The translations under genes and the position numbers were made by a program. The notes under the pieces were generated by a model. That model worked only from the letters and a program-made list of their open reading frames with translations. It made no database searches and had not been told where the DNA came from. 64,000 nucleotides of DNA from Cellulomonas persica (lineage in GTDB: Bacteria > Actinomycetota > Actinomycetes > Actinomycetales > Cellulomonadaceae): positions 248,001-312,000 of the forward strand of contig NZ_BJUA01000002.1 in the NCBI RefSeq assembly GCF_007989825.1, written 5' to 3'. Every line of letters starts with the position of its first letter. Positions within the stretch are counted from its first letter, which is position 1. Shown piece after piece: positions 53,556 through 62,751 of the stretch.

Positions 53556-56261
53556 GTGACGGCAGCGACACCTGGGCGACGGGGCCCACTTCCTGGACCT
53601 GCCCGCCGCACCGTCGGCGTGCTGGCGCCCGTCGTCGGCGGTTTCTATTTCGGGGCTGTGATCGCAGGTGTCGCACGGGCGTGCCGCGCCGGCGGGCACC
53701 GTGTCGTCGCGGTGCAGACGTATCGCGCCGGGCTGGAGCGCGAGCCCGTCGTCGCGCCTGATGACGTGCCCGTGGCGATCGACGCGGTCGACGGGCTCGT
53801 CGTGCTCTCGGGTGCGCTGCCGCACGACCGGCTCGCGGCTCTCGAGCGTTCCGGCATCCCCGTGGTGCTGGTCAGCGAGGAGGTCGCGACCGGCACCGCG
53901 CCCGTCGTGCTGCCCGACAACGCGCACGGCGTGCGCGCGTCCGTCGAGCACCTCGTGGCGCACGGGCACCGCGCGATCGGGTTCATCGGCTGTCTCACGC
54001 AGCGAGACATGCGCGAACGTTTCGACGCATATCGCGAGACCTTGCTCGCCAACGACATCGAGCCCGACGAGGGCTGGGTGTACGCCGCGAGCGACAACAA
54101 CGAGCTCGGCGGCCAGACCGCCGCGCGCCTCATGCTCGCCGACGGCATGCGCACCACCGCCGTCGTCGTCGCGACCGACCGGAACGCCTCGGGCTTCGTC
54201 GCCGGACTCCGCCAGGCGGGCCTGTCGGTCCCGCGCGACCAGGCGGTCGTCGCCTTCGACCACGCGGACTTCGGCGCACGGCTCACGCCGCGCCTGACGA
54301 CGGTCGACGCGCACTTCGACCGTGTCGGCGAGGCCGCGGTGCGGCTCCTGCTCGCGCGGCTGCGCGGTGAGGCCGTGCCGGTGGGCGAGCACCGCACCCC
54401 GACGTCGCTCGTCGTGCGCGAGTCCTGCGGGTGCACGCCGCTGCGCCGGATCGAGGACTCGGGTGGTGACTGGCGCGACGAGCTGCTCGACCTCGTGCGT
54501 ACCGCGTTCGCGGGCGGTCGCGTGACGGTGCCCGTGCAGCACGGACCCCGCCCGGGGCACCGTGAGGGCCACGTCGACGCGCGCGGCGTCCGCGGCGGAG
54601 AGCGGCACGAGCGCCGCTCGCCGCAGGAAGCCTGGTGGCGAGCGATCGTCGAGCCGCTGACGGCCGCCCGCACCGGGGTCCAGCCGGACGACCTCGCGAT
54701 GTGCCGGCTCACGGAGCTCACCACGGGGCTGCAGCCCTACCCGGACGCGCTCGAGCTCCTCGTCGCGGTGGTCCGTCGCGCGCACGACGCGCTGCTCGCC
54801 GGCGACGACCTCGACGCGGCCGCCCGGACCGCGGTGGAGCGCGCGACGACCGAGGTCATCCTGGCGCTCACGCGCGGGTGCACGACCGCGCTCCTGCAGC
54901 GCTCCGGCCGCCTGGAGTCGACCCTCGTGCACCAGTACGAGGTCGCGACCGACCTGCTGCGCAGCGACGGCGCGGACCCGCGCACGCTCGACTGGCTCCC
55001 GCGCTCCCTGCGGGGGCGCGCGTGCCTCGCGCTGTGGGCGCCGGGGACCGAGCCCGGGCCGGACCGCCCGCTGGAGATCGTGGGAGTGCGTGACGGCTCG
55101 GGCGGGCTCGCGCGTCTCGTCGGGACGCGGACCGTCCCCGCCGAGTTCCCGCCGGCGGCGATGCTCCGCGGCGGCATGACGGCCGAGGCGACGTTCGTCG
55201 TCCCCGTGACCTGCGGGAGCAGCGACTGGGGGCTGCTCGCGCTCGAGGGCGCCGTCGACACGCGCTCGACGACCGCGCGCGACCGCGCGAACCACTGGGC
55301 GGCGCTCCTCGCGGTCGCACTCGACCAGCAGAGCATGCTCGAGTCGCTGCACGAGCAGCGGATGCAGCTCGAGCAGGCCGCTGCGCGCGAACGTGCGCTG
55401 GCCGACGCGGTGCGCGCGAGCGAGGAGCACTACGCGCTCGCGTCGATGGCCGCCGACGACGGCACGTGGGACTGGGACGTCTCGGCCGGGACGGTGTACT
55501 ACTCGCCGCGCTGGAAGAGCACGCTGGGCTACGACGACGAGGCCGTCGGCTCGTCGCCCACCGAGTGGCTCGAGCGTGTGCACCCCACCGATCGCGACGA
55601 GGTGTCGACGGCGATCGCGGCGGCCCTCGCGGGCGTCGACACGACACTCGAGTTCGAGCACCGCGTGCGGGCGGCCTCCGGGCAGTACCGCTGGCTGATG
55701 TGCCGCGCGATGACGGTGCTCGACGAGGCCGGCTGCCCCGCGCGGCTCGTCGGGACGGTCGTCGACGTCACCGAGCGCAAGCAGGCCGAGCTCTCGCAGC
55801 AGCGCGACGCGCTGCGCGAGTCGGAGACCGGCCTGGCGACGCGTCTGCTCTTCGTCGACCGGCTGGGTGCCGCGGTGGTCCGCGCGCACCGCGTGCACGA
55901 GTTCGACTGCGCGCTCGTCGTCGTCCGGCTGCCCGCCGTCGAGGCGCCCGGTCGGGGCGATCCCGGACCGACCGTGCGTCAGCTCGCCGAACGGCTGCAG
56001 GCGGCCGTGCGTGCGGGGGACACCGCGGCCCGGATCGCCGAGGACCAGATCGCGCTGCTCCTGGAGGACACCGCGGGCGCCGTCCCGGTCCGGGTCCGGC
56101 GCGTCGTCGACGCCCTCGAGGCCGAGCTCGGCGAGCGCATCCGGGTGGGCATGGTGCCCAGCGTGCGCGGCTGCGCCGACGCGGCCGCGGTGCTCCGCGA
56201 GGCGGACATCGCGCTCGCGCGCTCGGCCGCGTCGGCGGCGGTGGTGCGGACGCCGCGCTGA
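53556..56261 (+). CDS. LacI-like sensor protein with PAS and degenerate GGDEF domains
   Basis: A 901-residue cytoplasmic protein. Residues 15-290 are a LacI/GalR-type sugar-binding domain (VGVLAPVVGGFYFGAVIAGV at the start, VESCGCTPL-like end) but lack any HTH. A helical/GAF-like segment (about 300-610) is followed by a PAS/PAC module at about 621-745 (SEEHYALASMAADDGTWDWD). Residues 758-895 resemble a GGDEF domain in which the GGDEF signature is replaced by AEDQIALLLED, so cyclase activity is unlikely. It may bind a sugar and signal by protein contacts or by c-di-GMP sensing. Divergent from lacI. Confidence 0.75.
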   Translation: MTAATPGRRGPLPGPARRTVGVLAPVVGGFYFGAVIAGVARACRAGGHRVVAVQTYRAGLEREPVVAPDDVPVAIDAVDGLVVLSGALPHDRLAALERSGIPVVLVSEEVATGTAPVVLPDNAHGVRASVEHLVAHGHRAIGFIGCLTQRDMRERFDAYRETLLANDIEPDEGWVYAASDNNELGGQTAARLMLADGMRTTAVVVATDRNASGFVAGLRQAGLSVPRDQAVVAFDHADFGARLTPRLTTVDAHFDRVGEAAVRLLLARLRGEAVPVGEHRTPTSLVVRESCGCTPLRRIEDSGGDWRDELLDLVRTAFAGGRVTVPVQHGPRPGHREGHVDARGVRGGERHERRSPQEAWWRAIVEPLTAARTGVQPDDLAMCRLTELTTGLQPYPDALELLVAVVRRAHDALLAGDDLDAAARTAVERATTEVILALTRGCTTALLQRSGRLESTLVHQYEVATDLLRSDGADPRTLDWLPRSLRGRACLALWAPGTEPGPDRPLEIVGVRDGSGGLARLVGTRTVPAEFPPAAMLRGGMTAEATFVVPVTCGSSDWGLLALEGAVDTRSTTARDRANHWAALLAVALDQQSMLESLHEQRMQLEQAAARERALADAVRASEEHYALASMAADDGTWDWDVSAGTVYYSPRWKSTLGYDDEAVGSSPTEWLERVHPTDRDEVSTAIAAALAGVDTTLEFEHRVRAASGQYRWLMCRAMTVLDEAGCPARLVGTVVDVTERKQAELSQQRDALRESETGLATRLLFVDRLGAAVVRAHRVHEFDCALVVVRLPAVEAPGRGDPGPTVRQLAERLQAAVRAGDTAARIAEDQIALLLEDTAGAVPVRVRRVVDALEAELGERIRVGMVPSVRGCADAAAVLREADIALARSAASAAVVRTPR

Positions 56262-56280
56262 CGGCGGCGTCCGCGGACCG

Positions 56281-56323
56281 GGCCGATCGCCCGGCGACGC
56301 GGGCGGTCGTCGGGCGATCGGCC
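56281..56323. terminator. Terminator hairpin after the sensor gene
   Basis: Perfect 13-bp arms GGCCGATCGCCCG (56281-56293) and CGGGCGATCGGCC (56311-56323) with a 17-base loop. The surrounding 90 bases hold five GATCG copies. Confidence 0.65.
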
Positions 56324-56361
56324 GGCGATCGGTGCGCGGGCCGATCGCTTGCGGCTGAGGT

Positions 56362-56388
56362 CGTGACGGTCAGGCGATGACCGTCACG
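56362..56388. terminator. Terminator hairpin after the helicase gene
   Basis: Perfect 11-bp arms CGTGACGGTCA (56362-56372) and TGACCGTCACG (56378-56388) with a five-base loop, 25 bases beyond the helicase stop on the minus strand. Confidence 0.7.
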
Positions 56389-56412
56389 CGGTCTCGGGCC
56401 TGCCGGCCGTCG

Positions 56413-58248
56413 TCAGGAGCGGGCGCGGGACGGGCCGTGCCCGACGTGCCCACGGCTCGCACCGTGCCCCGGACGCGGACCCGGACCGGAGTCGAGGCGG
56501 ATCCGCAGCGGACGCCCCGCGACCCGGGCACGCGACAGCCGGTCGACCGCCTCGGGCGACAGCCCGCCGGGGATGTCGACGAGCGCGAAGCTCGAGAAGA
56601 TGTCGATCTTGCCGACGTCGGCACCGGTCAGGCCGCCCTCGCCCGTCAGCGCGCCGACCAGCGCGCCCGGCTGGAGGCCGTCGCGGTGCCCGACCGCGAC
56701 GCGCCAGCGCGGCGGACCGCCCGCGATGTGGGTGTTCGTGCGACGCCGCTCGTGACCGGTCGCGTGCCCGTCGCGCAGGTGCCCACCGGAACGCTCCGGG
56801 CGCTCGGGCGTGACCGCCGCGCGGGCCAGCGCGTCGTCGAGATCGTCGGTCGCGCCAGGACCCGGGTCGCCCACGGCGAGGGCCAGCACGGTGGCGAGGA
56901 GCTGGTGGACGTCCACCGGGCCGTCCGCGGCCTCGAGGTGCGCCGCGACGGCGTCACGGTAGACGTCGAGGCGCCCCGCCTCGGCCCGCTTCGGCACCCG
57001 CTCGAGCAGCGCGCGCACCTTGTGGGCGCTGACCTCGGCGGGAGAGGGGATCGTGACCTGTTCGAGCGACGTGCGGGTCGTGCGCTCGATGACGCGCAGG
57101 CGTGAGCGCTCGGCCGGCGTGACGAACGTGAGGGCGACGCCCTCGCGACCCGCCCGGCCCGTACGGCCGATGCGGTGGACGTACGTCTCCGGCTCACGCG
57201 GCACGTCGTAGTTCACGACGAGGCCGAGGCGGTCGACGTCGAGACCACGTGCGGCCACGTCGGTCGCGACCAGCACGTCGAGCGCGCCGCTGCGCAGGCG
57301 CTCGACGATCTTCTCGCGGTCGCCCTGGGCGACGTCGCCGGAGATGAACGCGGCCGACACCCCACGCTCGACGAGCGCGCTGCCGAGCTCCTCGGCGGCG
57401 CCACGCGTGCGGACGAAGACGATCGCCGCGTCGGCGTCGGTGACGGCCAGCACGCGGGCCAGCGCACCCGCCTTGTGACGGTGGGGGACGACCGCGTACG
57501 TCTGGCGCACGCTCGTGACGGTCGACGACTGGCGCGCGACCGTGACCTCGAGCGGGTTCACCAGGTGCTGGTCGGCGATGCGGCGGATGGGGGCTGGCAT
57601 CGTCGCGGAGAACAGGGCGACCTGACGCGTGCGCGGGGCGCGGTCGAGGATCTTGTCGACGTCCTCGGCGAACCCCATGCGCAGCATCTCGTCGGCCTCG
57701 TCGAGCACCAGGAAGCGCGCCTGGTCGAGCACGAGCGAGCCGCGCTCGAGGTGGTCGATCACGCGGCCGGGCGTCCCGACGACGACCTGCGCGCCGCGCT
57801 GGAGCGCGCGCTGCTGGGGCAGGAACGGCGCGCCGCCGTAGACCGGCACGACGGTGATGCCCGGCAGGTGCTGCGCGAACGAGGCGATCGCCTCGGACAC
57901 CTGCATCGCGAGCTCACGGGTCGGGGCCAGCACGATCGCCTGGACGGCGCGCAGCTCGGGATCGACCGCGGCGAGCAGCGGGAGGCCGAACGCGGCGGTC
58001 TTGCCGGTGCCGGTCTGCGCGACGCCGAGCAGGTCGCGACCGTCGAGCAGAGCGGGGATCGCGCGCTCCTGGATCGCCGAAGGCGTGCGGAAGCCGAGGT
58101 CGTCCACGGCGCGCTGGAGCGCGTCGGGCAGACCGAGGTGGTCGAAGGTGATCGACGACGCCGCGGCGGGCGTCTGCGACGTCTGGGTGGACGTCTGCGG
58201 GGTCGTGGGGGCGTGCGAGGGCAGGGTGGTGCCCGAGGGCAGCGACAT
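56413..58248 (-). CDS. DEAD-box RNA helicase (DeaD/DbpA type)
   Basis: ATP-dependent RNA helicase, probably in ribosome assembly or mRNA decay. Of 611 residues: Q-motif and FDHLGLPDALQRAVDDLGF, Walker A AQTGTGKTAA, DEAD in LVLDEADEMLRMGF, SAT and HRIGRTGRAGREG. A C-terminal RNA-binding domain of the DbpA type (RVAVGHRDGLQPGALVGALT and GKIDIFSSFALVDIP) is followed by an Arg/Gly/His tail. The ATG at 58248 lies behind a leader of nearly 190 bases. Cold-shock-type helicases often have such leaders. Confidence 0.92.
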   Translation of the reverse strand: MSLPSGTTLPSHAPTTPQTSTQTSQTPAAASSITFDHLGLPDALQRAVDDLGFRTPSAIQERAIPALLDGRDLLGVAQTGTGKTAAFGLPLLAAVDPELRAVQAIVLAPTRELAMQVSEAIASFAQHLPGITVVPVYGGAPFLPQQRALQRGAQVVVGTPGRVIDHLERGSLVLDQARFLVLDEADEMLRMGFAEDVDKILDRAPRTRQVALFSATMPAPIRRIADQHLVNPLEVTVARQSSTVTSVRQTYAVVPHRHKAGALARVLAVTDADAAIVFVRTRGAAEELGSALVERGVSAAFISGDVAQGDREKIVERLRSGALDVLVATDVAARGLDVDRLGLVVNYDVPREPETYVHRIGRTGRAGREGVALTFVTPAERSRLRVIERTTRTSLEQVTIPSPAEVSAHKVRALLERVPKRAEAGRLDVYRDAVAAHLEAADGPVDVHQLLATVLALAVGDPGPGATDDLDDALARAAVTPERPERSGGHLRDGHATGHERRRTNTHIAGGPPRWRVAVGHRDGLQPGALVGALTGEGGLTGADVGKIDIFSSFALVDIPGGLSPEAVDRLSRARVAGRPLRIRLDSGPGPRPGHGASRGHVGHGPSRARS

Positions 58249-58552
58249 GGAGGGCCGTTCCGGTCGAGGGAGGACTGAACCGGCGCCCGGATGGCGCACG
58301 GCTGTCGCAGCCCCGACACAGGGCACCGGGAGGGGTGCCACTCGCACGAGACGCCCGCTCCGCCGGCTCACCGGCGGCGGTCGTCATCACCTTGCTCACA
58401 TCTGGGGGACGCGACGAACTCCGCGATCGAACCGATCCTACCCGGGCCGGCCGCGAGCGGCGAGGAGGGGACGACGACGGCGCGCGTGAGTTCGCGCACA
58501 GCGTCCGGCTCGACAGCGCCGCCCGCCAGCGCGGCCGGGCCGCGCCGCGCGG
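58249..58552 (-). other. Long leader region of the helicase gene
   Basis: About 300 bases without a gene between the helicase and the CoA-binding protein gene. A minus-strand TAGGAT box at 58436-58441 would give an untranslated leader of roughly 180 bases. No known riboswitch fold is recognised. The leader could confer cold-shock or autoregulatory control. Confidence 0.4.
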
Positions 58553-58963
58553 CTACAGCCCCCGGGCCGGCCCCTCGATCGCGGGGCACGCGTCCATGAC
58601 CACGTCGAGACCCGCCGCGGCCGCGCGGGCGGCGGCGTCCTCGTCGATCACGTCGAGCTGCAGCCACACGGCACGCGCGCCGCGCTCGATGGCCTCGTCG
58701 ACCACCGCACCCGCGAGCCCGGCGTTGACGAACACGTCGACGACGTCGACCGTGCCCGGCACGTCGGCGAGCGTCGCGTAGCCGTGCTCGCCGTGCACGG
58801 TCGGCGCCGCGGGGTGCACCGGCACGATCGTGTGACCGATGCGCTGGAGGTAGGCCGCCACGCCGTACGCGGCGCGCGACGTGTTCGTGGACAGACCGAC
58901 GACCGCCCAGCGCCCGGGCGTGCGCAGGAGCCGGTCGACGACCGCGGGATCGTTGGTGTGCAC
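58553..58963 (-). CDS. CoA-binding (YccU-like) Rossmann protein
   Basis: A small single-domain protein (136 residues) of the CoA-binding family: WAVVGLSTNTSRAAYGVAAY with the dinucleotide-type glycine loop, then VDVVDVFVNAGLAGAVVDEA. Homologues such as YccU bind CoA, but their function is unknown. GTG at 58963 chosen because the sequence upstream loses similarity. It is adjacent to and transcribed in the direction of the helicase gene. Confidence 0.87.
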   Translation of the reverse strand: MHTNDPAVVDRLLRTPGRWAVVGLSTNTSRAAYGVAAYLQRIGHTIVPVHPAAPTVHGEHGYATLADVPGTVDVVDVFVNAGLAGAVVDEAIERGARAVWLQLDVIDEDAAARAAAAGLDVVMDACPAIEGPARGL

Positions 58964-59113
58964 GTCGTCAGACTGGCACGCCGGTGCCGGACCTGCGAGG
59001 GACGTCCGGCCCGACCACGTCCGGCCCGACCACGTGCTGCCCGACCACGTGGCGGTCCGGCGCGGGCCCCGGTGCGTCCCGCGCGGTGCGCCGGGCCGAC
59101 GGTCCGCGCCGCA

Positions 59114-59119
59114 TAGGAT
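59114..59119 (+). promoter_or_regulatory. Likely -10 box of the phosphatidyltransferase operon
   Basis: TAGGAT lies 41 bases before the GTG of the CDP-alcohol phosphatidyltransferase gene and fits TAnnnT. It would drive the downstream six-gene cluster. Confidence 0.45.
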
Positions 59120-59159
59120 CGGCGCGCAGCAGGACGAGTCGACAGGAGAGTGCCCGGGC

Positions 59160-59807
59160 GTGACCGAGCAGGCGCAGCAGCCAGTCCGCGGTGACCAGGA
59201 GCCGCAGGTCAGCACGCGCGTCCTCACGGTGCCCAACGTCATCAGCCTCGTCCGGCTCCTGCTGGTGCCTGTGTTCGCGGTGCTCATCGCCACGGGTCAG
59301 GACGGCTGGGCGGTGCTCGTCCTGGGCGTCTCGGGCGCGAGCGACTGGCTCGACGGCGTGCTCGCGCGCCGGCTCGGACAGGTGACGCGGCTCGGCCAGC
59401 TCCTCGACCCTGCGGCGGACCGCCTGTTCATCGCGGTCACGCTCATCGGCCTCGTGTGGCGCGGCGTCGTGCCGCTCTGGCTGCTCGTCGTGATCCTCGC
59501 GCGCGAGGTCGTCCTCGGCGTGATGCTCATCGTGCTCGGTCGCGCCGGCTTCCCGCCGCCGCAGGTCCACCTCGCAGGCAAGGCCGGGACCTTCGCGCTG
59601 CTCTACGCCTTCCCGCTGCTGCTCCTGGCCTCGTGGGACTCGTGGGTCGGCACCGTCGCCGAGGTCGCGGGCTGGGCCTTCGCGCTGTGGGGCGTGGGCC
59701 TGTACTGGTTCGCCGGTGCGCTGTACCTGATGCAGGCGCGTCGCCTCCTGGCCGCGCAGCCTCGTCGGACGCACGCGGGCGAGGCGCCGGACGAGGCGCA
59801 CGCATGA
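59160..59807 (+). CDS. CDP-alcohol phosphatidyltransferase
   Basis: Integral membrane enzyme of phospholipid head-group synthesis. The CDP-OH-P signature DGx2ARx8Gx3Dx3D is visible in DWLDGVLARRLGQVTRLGQL followed by LDPAADRLF. Of 215 residues there are about six membrane segments. It could be a phosphatidylglycerophosphate or cardiolipin synthase. It starts the DUF881-Sbp-DUF881-GarA block conserved in actinobacteria, and its stop overlaps the next ATG. Confidence 0.9.
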   Translation: MTEQAQQPVRGDQEPQVSTRVLTVPNVISLVRLLLVPVFAVLIATGQDGWAVLVLGVSGASDWLDGVLARRLGQVTRLGQLLDPAADRLFIAVTLIGLVWRGVVPLWLLVVILAREVVLGVMLIVLGRAGFPPPQVHLAGKAGTFALLYAFPLLLLASWDSWVGTVAEVAGWAFALWGVGLYWFAGALYLMQARRLLAAQPRRTHAGEAPDEAHA

Positions 59808-60883
59808 CGACGCGGCACACCACGCCGGCGCAGGGCCGCAGGCCCGACGCCTCGATGACCCTGCTCAACGAGGTCTACAGCACGTCCCTCGACGAGGGGT
59901 ACGCCCTCGTCGCCCGACGCCGGGAGGCCGGGCAGGCGCCGCGCCCACGAGCCGCCCGCCGCGGCGTGACGCTCGTGGTGGCCGTCGCCGTGGGCCTGGC
60001 GTCCTCCGCCGCGGCGCTCGCGCTCCACCAGCCGACCGCCGCCGCGCAGCGGGCCCGCGAGCTGCTCGAGTCGAGCATCGTCGAGCGCAACGACGAGGTG
60101 AGCGCCCTCCAGGAGGAGGCGGCGACCCTCAGCACGAACATCGCCGCGCTGCAGGCGGCGCTCGTCGGGTCGGGCAGCACGGAGCTGCAGGAGTCCGCCA
60201 CGGCGGGTGCCGTCGAGGCCGGCCAGGTCGCCGTGACCGGACCGGGCCTGCGCGTCGAGCTGTCGGACGCTCCGACCGCGCAGACGGACGCCTCGGACGA
60301 CGACTCGCGCGTGCAGGACGTCGACCTGCAGATCGTCGTCAACGGGCTGTGGGCCGCGGGCGCCGAGGCGGTCGCGATCAACGACCAGCGTGTCACCGCG
60401 ACCACCGCGATCCGCAGCGCCGGCAGCGCGGTGCTCGTCGACCTCGTGCCGCTGTCGGGTCCGTACCGCGTCGAGGCGCTGGGCAACCCGGTGACGCTGC
60501 AGACCGGCCTCGCGCAGGGGACCGCGGGGCAGCTGCTGACGGCGCTGAGCTCGAACTACGACATCGGGGTGGACATCTCGCGGCAGGACGCGCTCGCGCT
60601 GCCGGGCGTCGGTCAGGTCACGCTGCGGCACGCGACGGTCCCGGAGGGCGCGCTGCCCGAGGCGCTGCGCCCGACACCGGAGGCGTCCGCCCCGGCGCCC
60701 ACCTCGTCGCAGGAGCGCACGCCGTCGTCGCAGGTCGGGGTGTCCGCGCAGGGCCTCACGGGCCGAGCAGGCGACGCGACCGCACAGGCGGTTTCGTCGA
60801 GCGGCGCGCGTGTGGCAGGGTCGGCGCAGCACGCAGCCACGGACCACGGGACCGTGGCCCGGCCGGGGGAGGACCGCCAGTGA
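59804..60883 (+). CDS. DUF881-family cell-envelope protein
   Basis: A 359-residue protein with one N-terminal membrane segment (VVAVAVGLASSAAALALHQ near residue 60), a coiled-coil part (LLESSIVERNDEVSALQEEA) and the DUF881 domain (TGPGLRVELSDAP, VNGLWAAGAEAVAINDQRV and AQGTAGQLLTALSS). The Pro/Ser/Thr-rich C-terminus is disordered. Family members occur with Sbp in actinobacterial and Firmicutes division/wall loci. Overlaps by four bases with the preceding gene and is followed by sbp at overlap. Confidence 0.88.
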   Translation: MTTRHTTPAQGRRPDASMTLLNEVYSTSLDEGYALVARRREAGQAPRPRAARRGVTLVVAVAVGLASSAAALALHQPTAAAQRARELLESSIVERNDEVSALQEEAATLSTNIAALQAALVGSGSTELQESATAGAVEAGQVAVTGPGLRVELSDAPTAQTDASDDDSRVQDVDLQIVVNGLWAAGAEAVAINDQRVTATTAIRSAGSAVLVDLVPLSGPYRVEALGNPVTLQTGLAQGTAGQLLTALSSNYDIGVDISRQDALALPGVGQVTLRHATVPEGALPEALRPTPEASAPAPTSSQERTPSSQVGVSAQGLTGRAGDATAQAVSSSGARVAGSAQHAATDHGTVARPGEDRQ

Positions 60884-61212
60884 TCGCCGTCATCGGGCTC
60901 GTCGTCGGCGTCGTCGCGGGGCTCGTCCTGCAGCCCACCGTGCCGCCCGAGCTGCAGCCGTACCTGCCGATCGCCGTGGTCGCGGCGCTCGACGCGATCT
61001 TCGGCGGCGTGCGCGCGATGCTCGACGGCATCTTCGACGACCGGGTGTTCCTCATCTCGTTCCTGTCGAACGTGATCGTCGCCGCGCTCATCGTCTTCCT
61101 GGGCGACCAGCTCGGAGTGGGCACGCAGCTGTCCACCGCGGTCGTCGTCGTCCTCGGCATCCGCATCTTCTCGAACGCCGCTTCGATCCGACGGCACCTG
61201 TTCAAGGCCTGA
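60880..61212 (+). CDS. sbp: Small basic protein, DUF1290 (Sbp)
   Basis: A 110-residue membrane protein with three or four hydrophobic segments, starting MIAVIGLVVGVVAGLVLQP, with the conserved block AALDAIFGGVRAMLDGIFDD. Sbp family proteins occur next to DUF881 genes and ftsZ in Gram-positives, but their function is unknown. GTG at 60880 overlaps the DUF881 gene stop. Confidence 0.88.
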   Translation: MIAVIGLVVGVVAGLVLQPTVPPELQPYLPIAVVAALDAIFGGVRAMLDGIFDDRVFLISFLSNVIVAALIVFLGDQLGVGTQLSTAVVVVLGIRIFSNAASIRRHLFKA

Positions 61213-61214
61213 CG

Positions 61215-62621
61215 ATGACCGACGCACGCGACGCGACGCCCGGCCGGGACGCCCCCGACCGGGACGACGACGCGCGCGACGAGCTCCCGGCCGCCACCCC
61301 GGCGTCGGGCGGGCCGGGGGACACCCCGGACGTTGCAGGCCTCGCCTCCGACCCGGCACCCGACGACGACCCGGCACCCGCCCTCGTCCCGGCACCGGAC
61401 GCCAACGCCGCGGCGCAGCCGTGGGACGCGCCCGGTACCGACACGATCGGTGCCGACGCGACCGACTCCGACCTGACCGATGACGGCGCCGTCGACGACG
61501 ACACGGCCCGCGACGAGTCGCCTGTCGCCGTTCCGGAGATCTTCGTGCCCGCGGATGACGCGACGCCCGGCGACGCCGCGACGCACGACGACGCGGCACC
61601 GCAGGACGAGCACGGCGTGGCGGCAGGGCGGTCCGACGACGACGCCTGGAACGACGCGATCGCGCGTGCGGCGCAGGAGGCGGCACGCGACCCGCGCGCG
61701 CAGACCCCGTTGGCGGCCCTCGTCGCAGCAGAGGTGACGACGACGGACGGCGCACGCCTGCAGGGCGGTCCCGGGGCCGGCGCCGAGGGGCCCGACACCA
61801 CCGACCGGAGAACCGTCGAGGTCGACACCGCCGACGCCGACCTCGACGGGCACGACGACGAGCCGTCCTCGGCCCGTGACTCCGCAGGTGACGGCGCCCC
61901 GAGCGGATGGGCCGTGCTGGCCAGGGCGATGGCGCCGCGGGCCAACCGGTCGCAGGTCGTCGCGGGCGTGCTGTGCGCGCTGCTCGGCTTCGCTCTCGTC
62001 GTCCAGGTGCGGCAGAACGACGAGAGCGCGTTGTCCGGCCTGCGTCAGTCGGAGCTCGTCCGCATCCTCGACGAGACGACCGAGCGCGGCGACCAGCTGC
62101 GCCGCGAGGTCGCGGAGCTGCGCGGCGAGCGTGACGACCTGGCGTCGGGCTCGGACCGGCACGCGGCCGCCATCGACTCGCTGCGCCGCAGCGCGATCAC
62201 GCAGGGCATCCTGTCGGGCAGGCTGCCTGCGCAGGGCCCGGGCGTGCGGGTCATGCTGATCGACCCCGACGGCGACCTGCAGCCCGTCACGATGCTCAAC
62301 ATGCTCGAGGAGCTGCGCAACGCGGGTGCCGAGGCGATCCAGCTCAACGACCAGCGCGTGACGGCGAGCTCGTCGTTCACCGGGACCCGGGGACACGTGC
62401 TGCTCGACGGGGTGGAGCTCGAGGCGCCGTACGAGTGGTTCGCGATCGGCGACCCCTCGACGCTGTCGATCGCCCTGCAGATCCCCGGCGGCGCCATGGC
62501 GACGGTGCGTGGGACGGGGGCGACCGGGACGGTCGAGGAGCAGGACGAGGTCGAGATCACCGCGCTGCGGCGACTGCCCGAGCCGAGCTACGCGACACCG
62601 GCGCCGCCGGAGGGCGGATGA
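61215..62621 (+). CDS. DUF881-family protein with acidic extension
   Basis: A 468-residue second paralogue. Residues 1-225 are an Asp/Pro/Ala-rich, probably disordered region unlike the first paralogue; one membrane segment (about 255-275, LCALLGFALVVQV) and a coiled coil (LVRILDETTERGDQLRREVA) precede the DUF881 domain (QGPGVRVMLIDPDGDLQP, LNMLEELRNAGAEAIQLND). The long acidic N-terminus would be cytoplasmic. Two bases separate it from sbp. Function unknown. Confidence 0.88.
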   Translation: MTDARDATPGRDAPDRDDDARDELPAATPASGGPGDTPDVAGLASDPAPDDDPAPALVPAPDANAAAQPWDAPGTDTIGADATDSDLTDDGAVDDDTARDESPVAVPEIFVPADDATPGDAATHDDAAPQDEHGVAAGRSDDDAWNDAIARAAQEAARDPRAQTPLAALVAAEVTTTDGARLQGGPGAGAEGPDTTDRRTVEVDTADADLDGHDDEPSSARDSAGDGAPSGWAVLARAMAPRANRSQVVAGVLCALLGFALVVQVRQNDESALSGLRQSELVRILDETTERGDQLRREVAELRGERDDLASGSDRHAAAIDSLRRSAITQGILSGRLPAQGPGVRVMLIDPDGDLQPVTMLNMLEELRNAGAEAIQLNDQRVTASSSFTGTRGHVLLDGVELEAPYEWFAIGDPSTLSIALQIPGGAMATVRGTGATGTVEEQDEVEITALRRLPEPSYATPAPPEGG

Positions 62622-62679
62622 CGGCGGGACGTACCGGGCAGGACCTGGACGGAGGGCTGCGCTCGCGCGCGGCGTTGCA

Positions 62680-62685
62680 TAGGGT
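62680..62685 (+). promoter_or_regulatory. Possible -10 box of the garA gene
   Basis: TAGGGT lies 67 bases before the FHA gene, in the only long gap of this cluster, so garA may have its own promoter. Confidence 0.4.
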
Positions 62686-62751
62686 GGGGCGATCGAGTCA
62701 CGGCCTGACGAGGGGTCGACGACGGGCTCGACGACGGACACAGGAGGCCAT

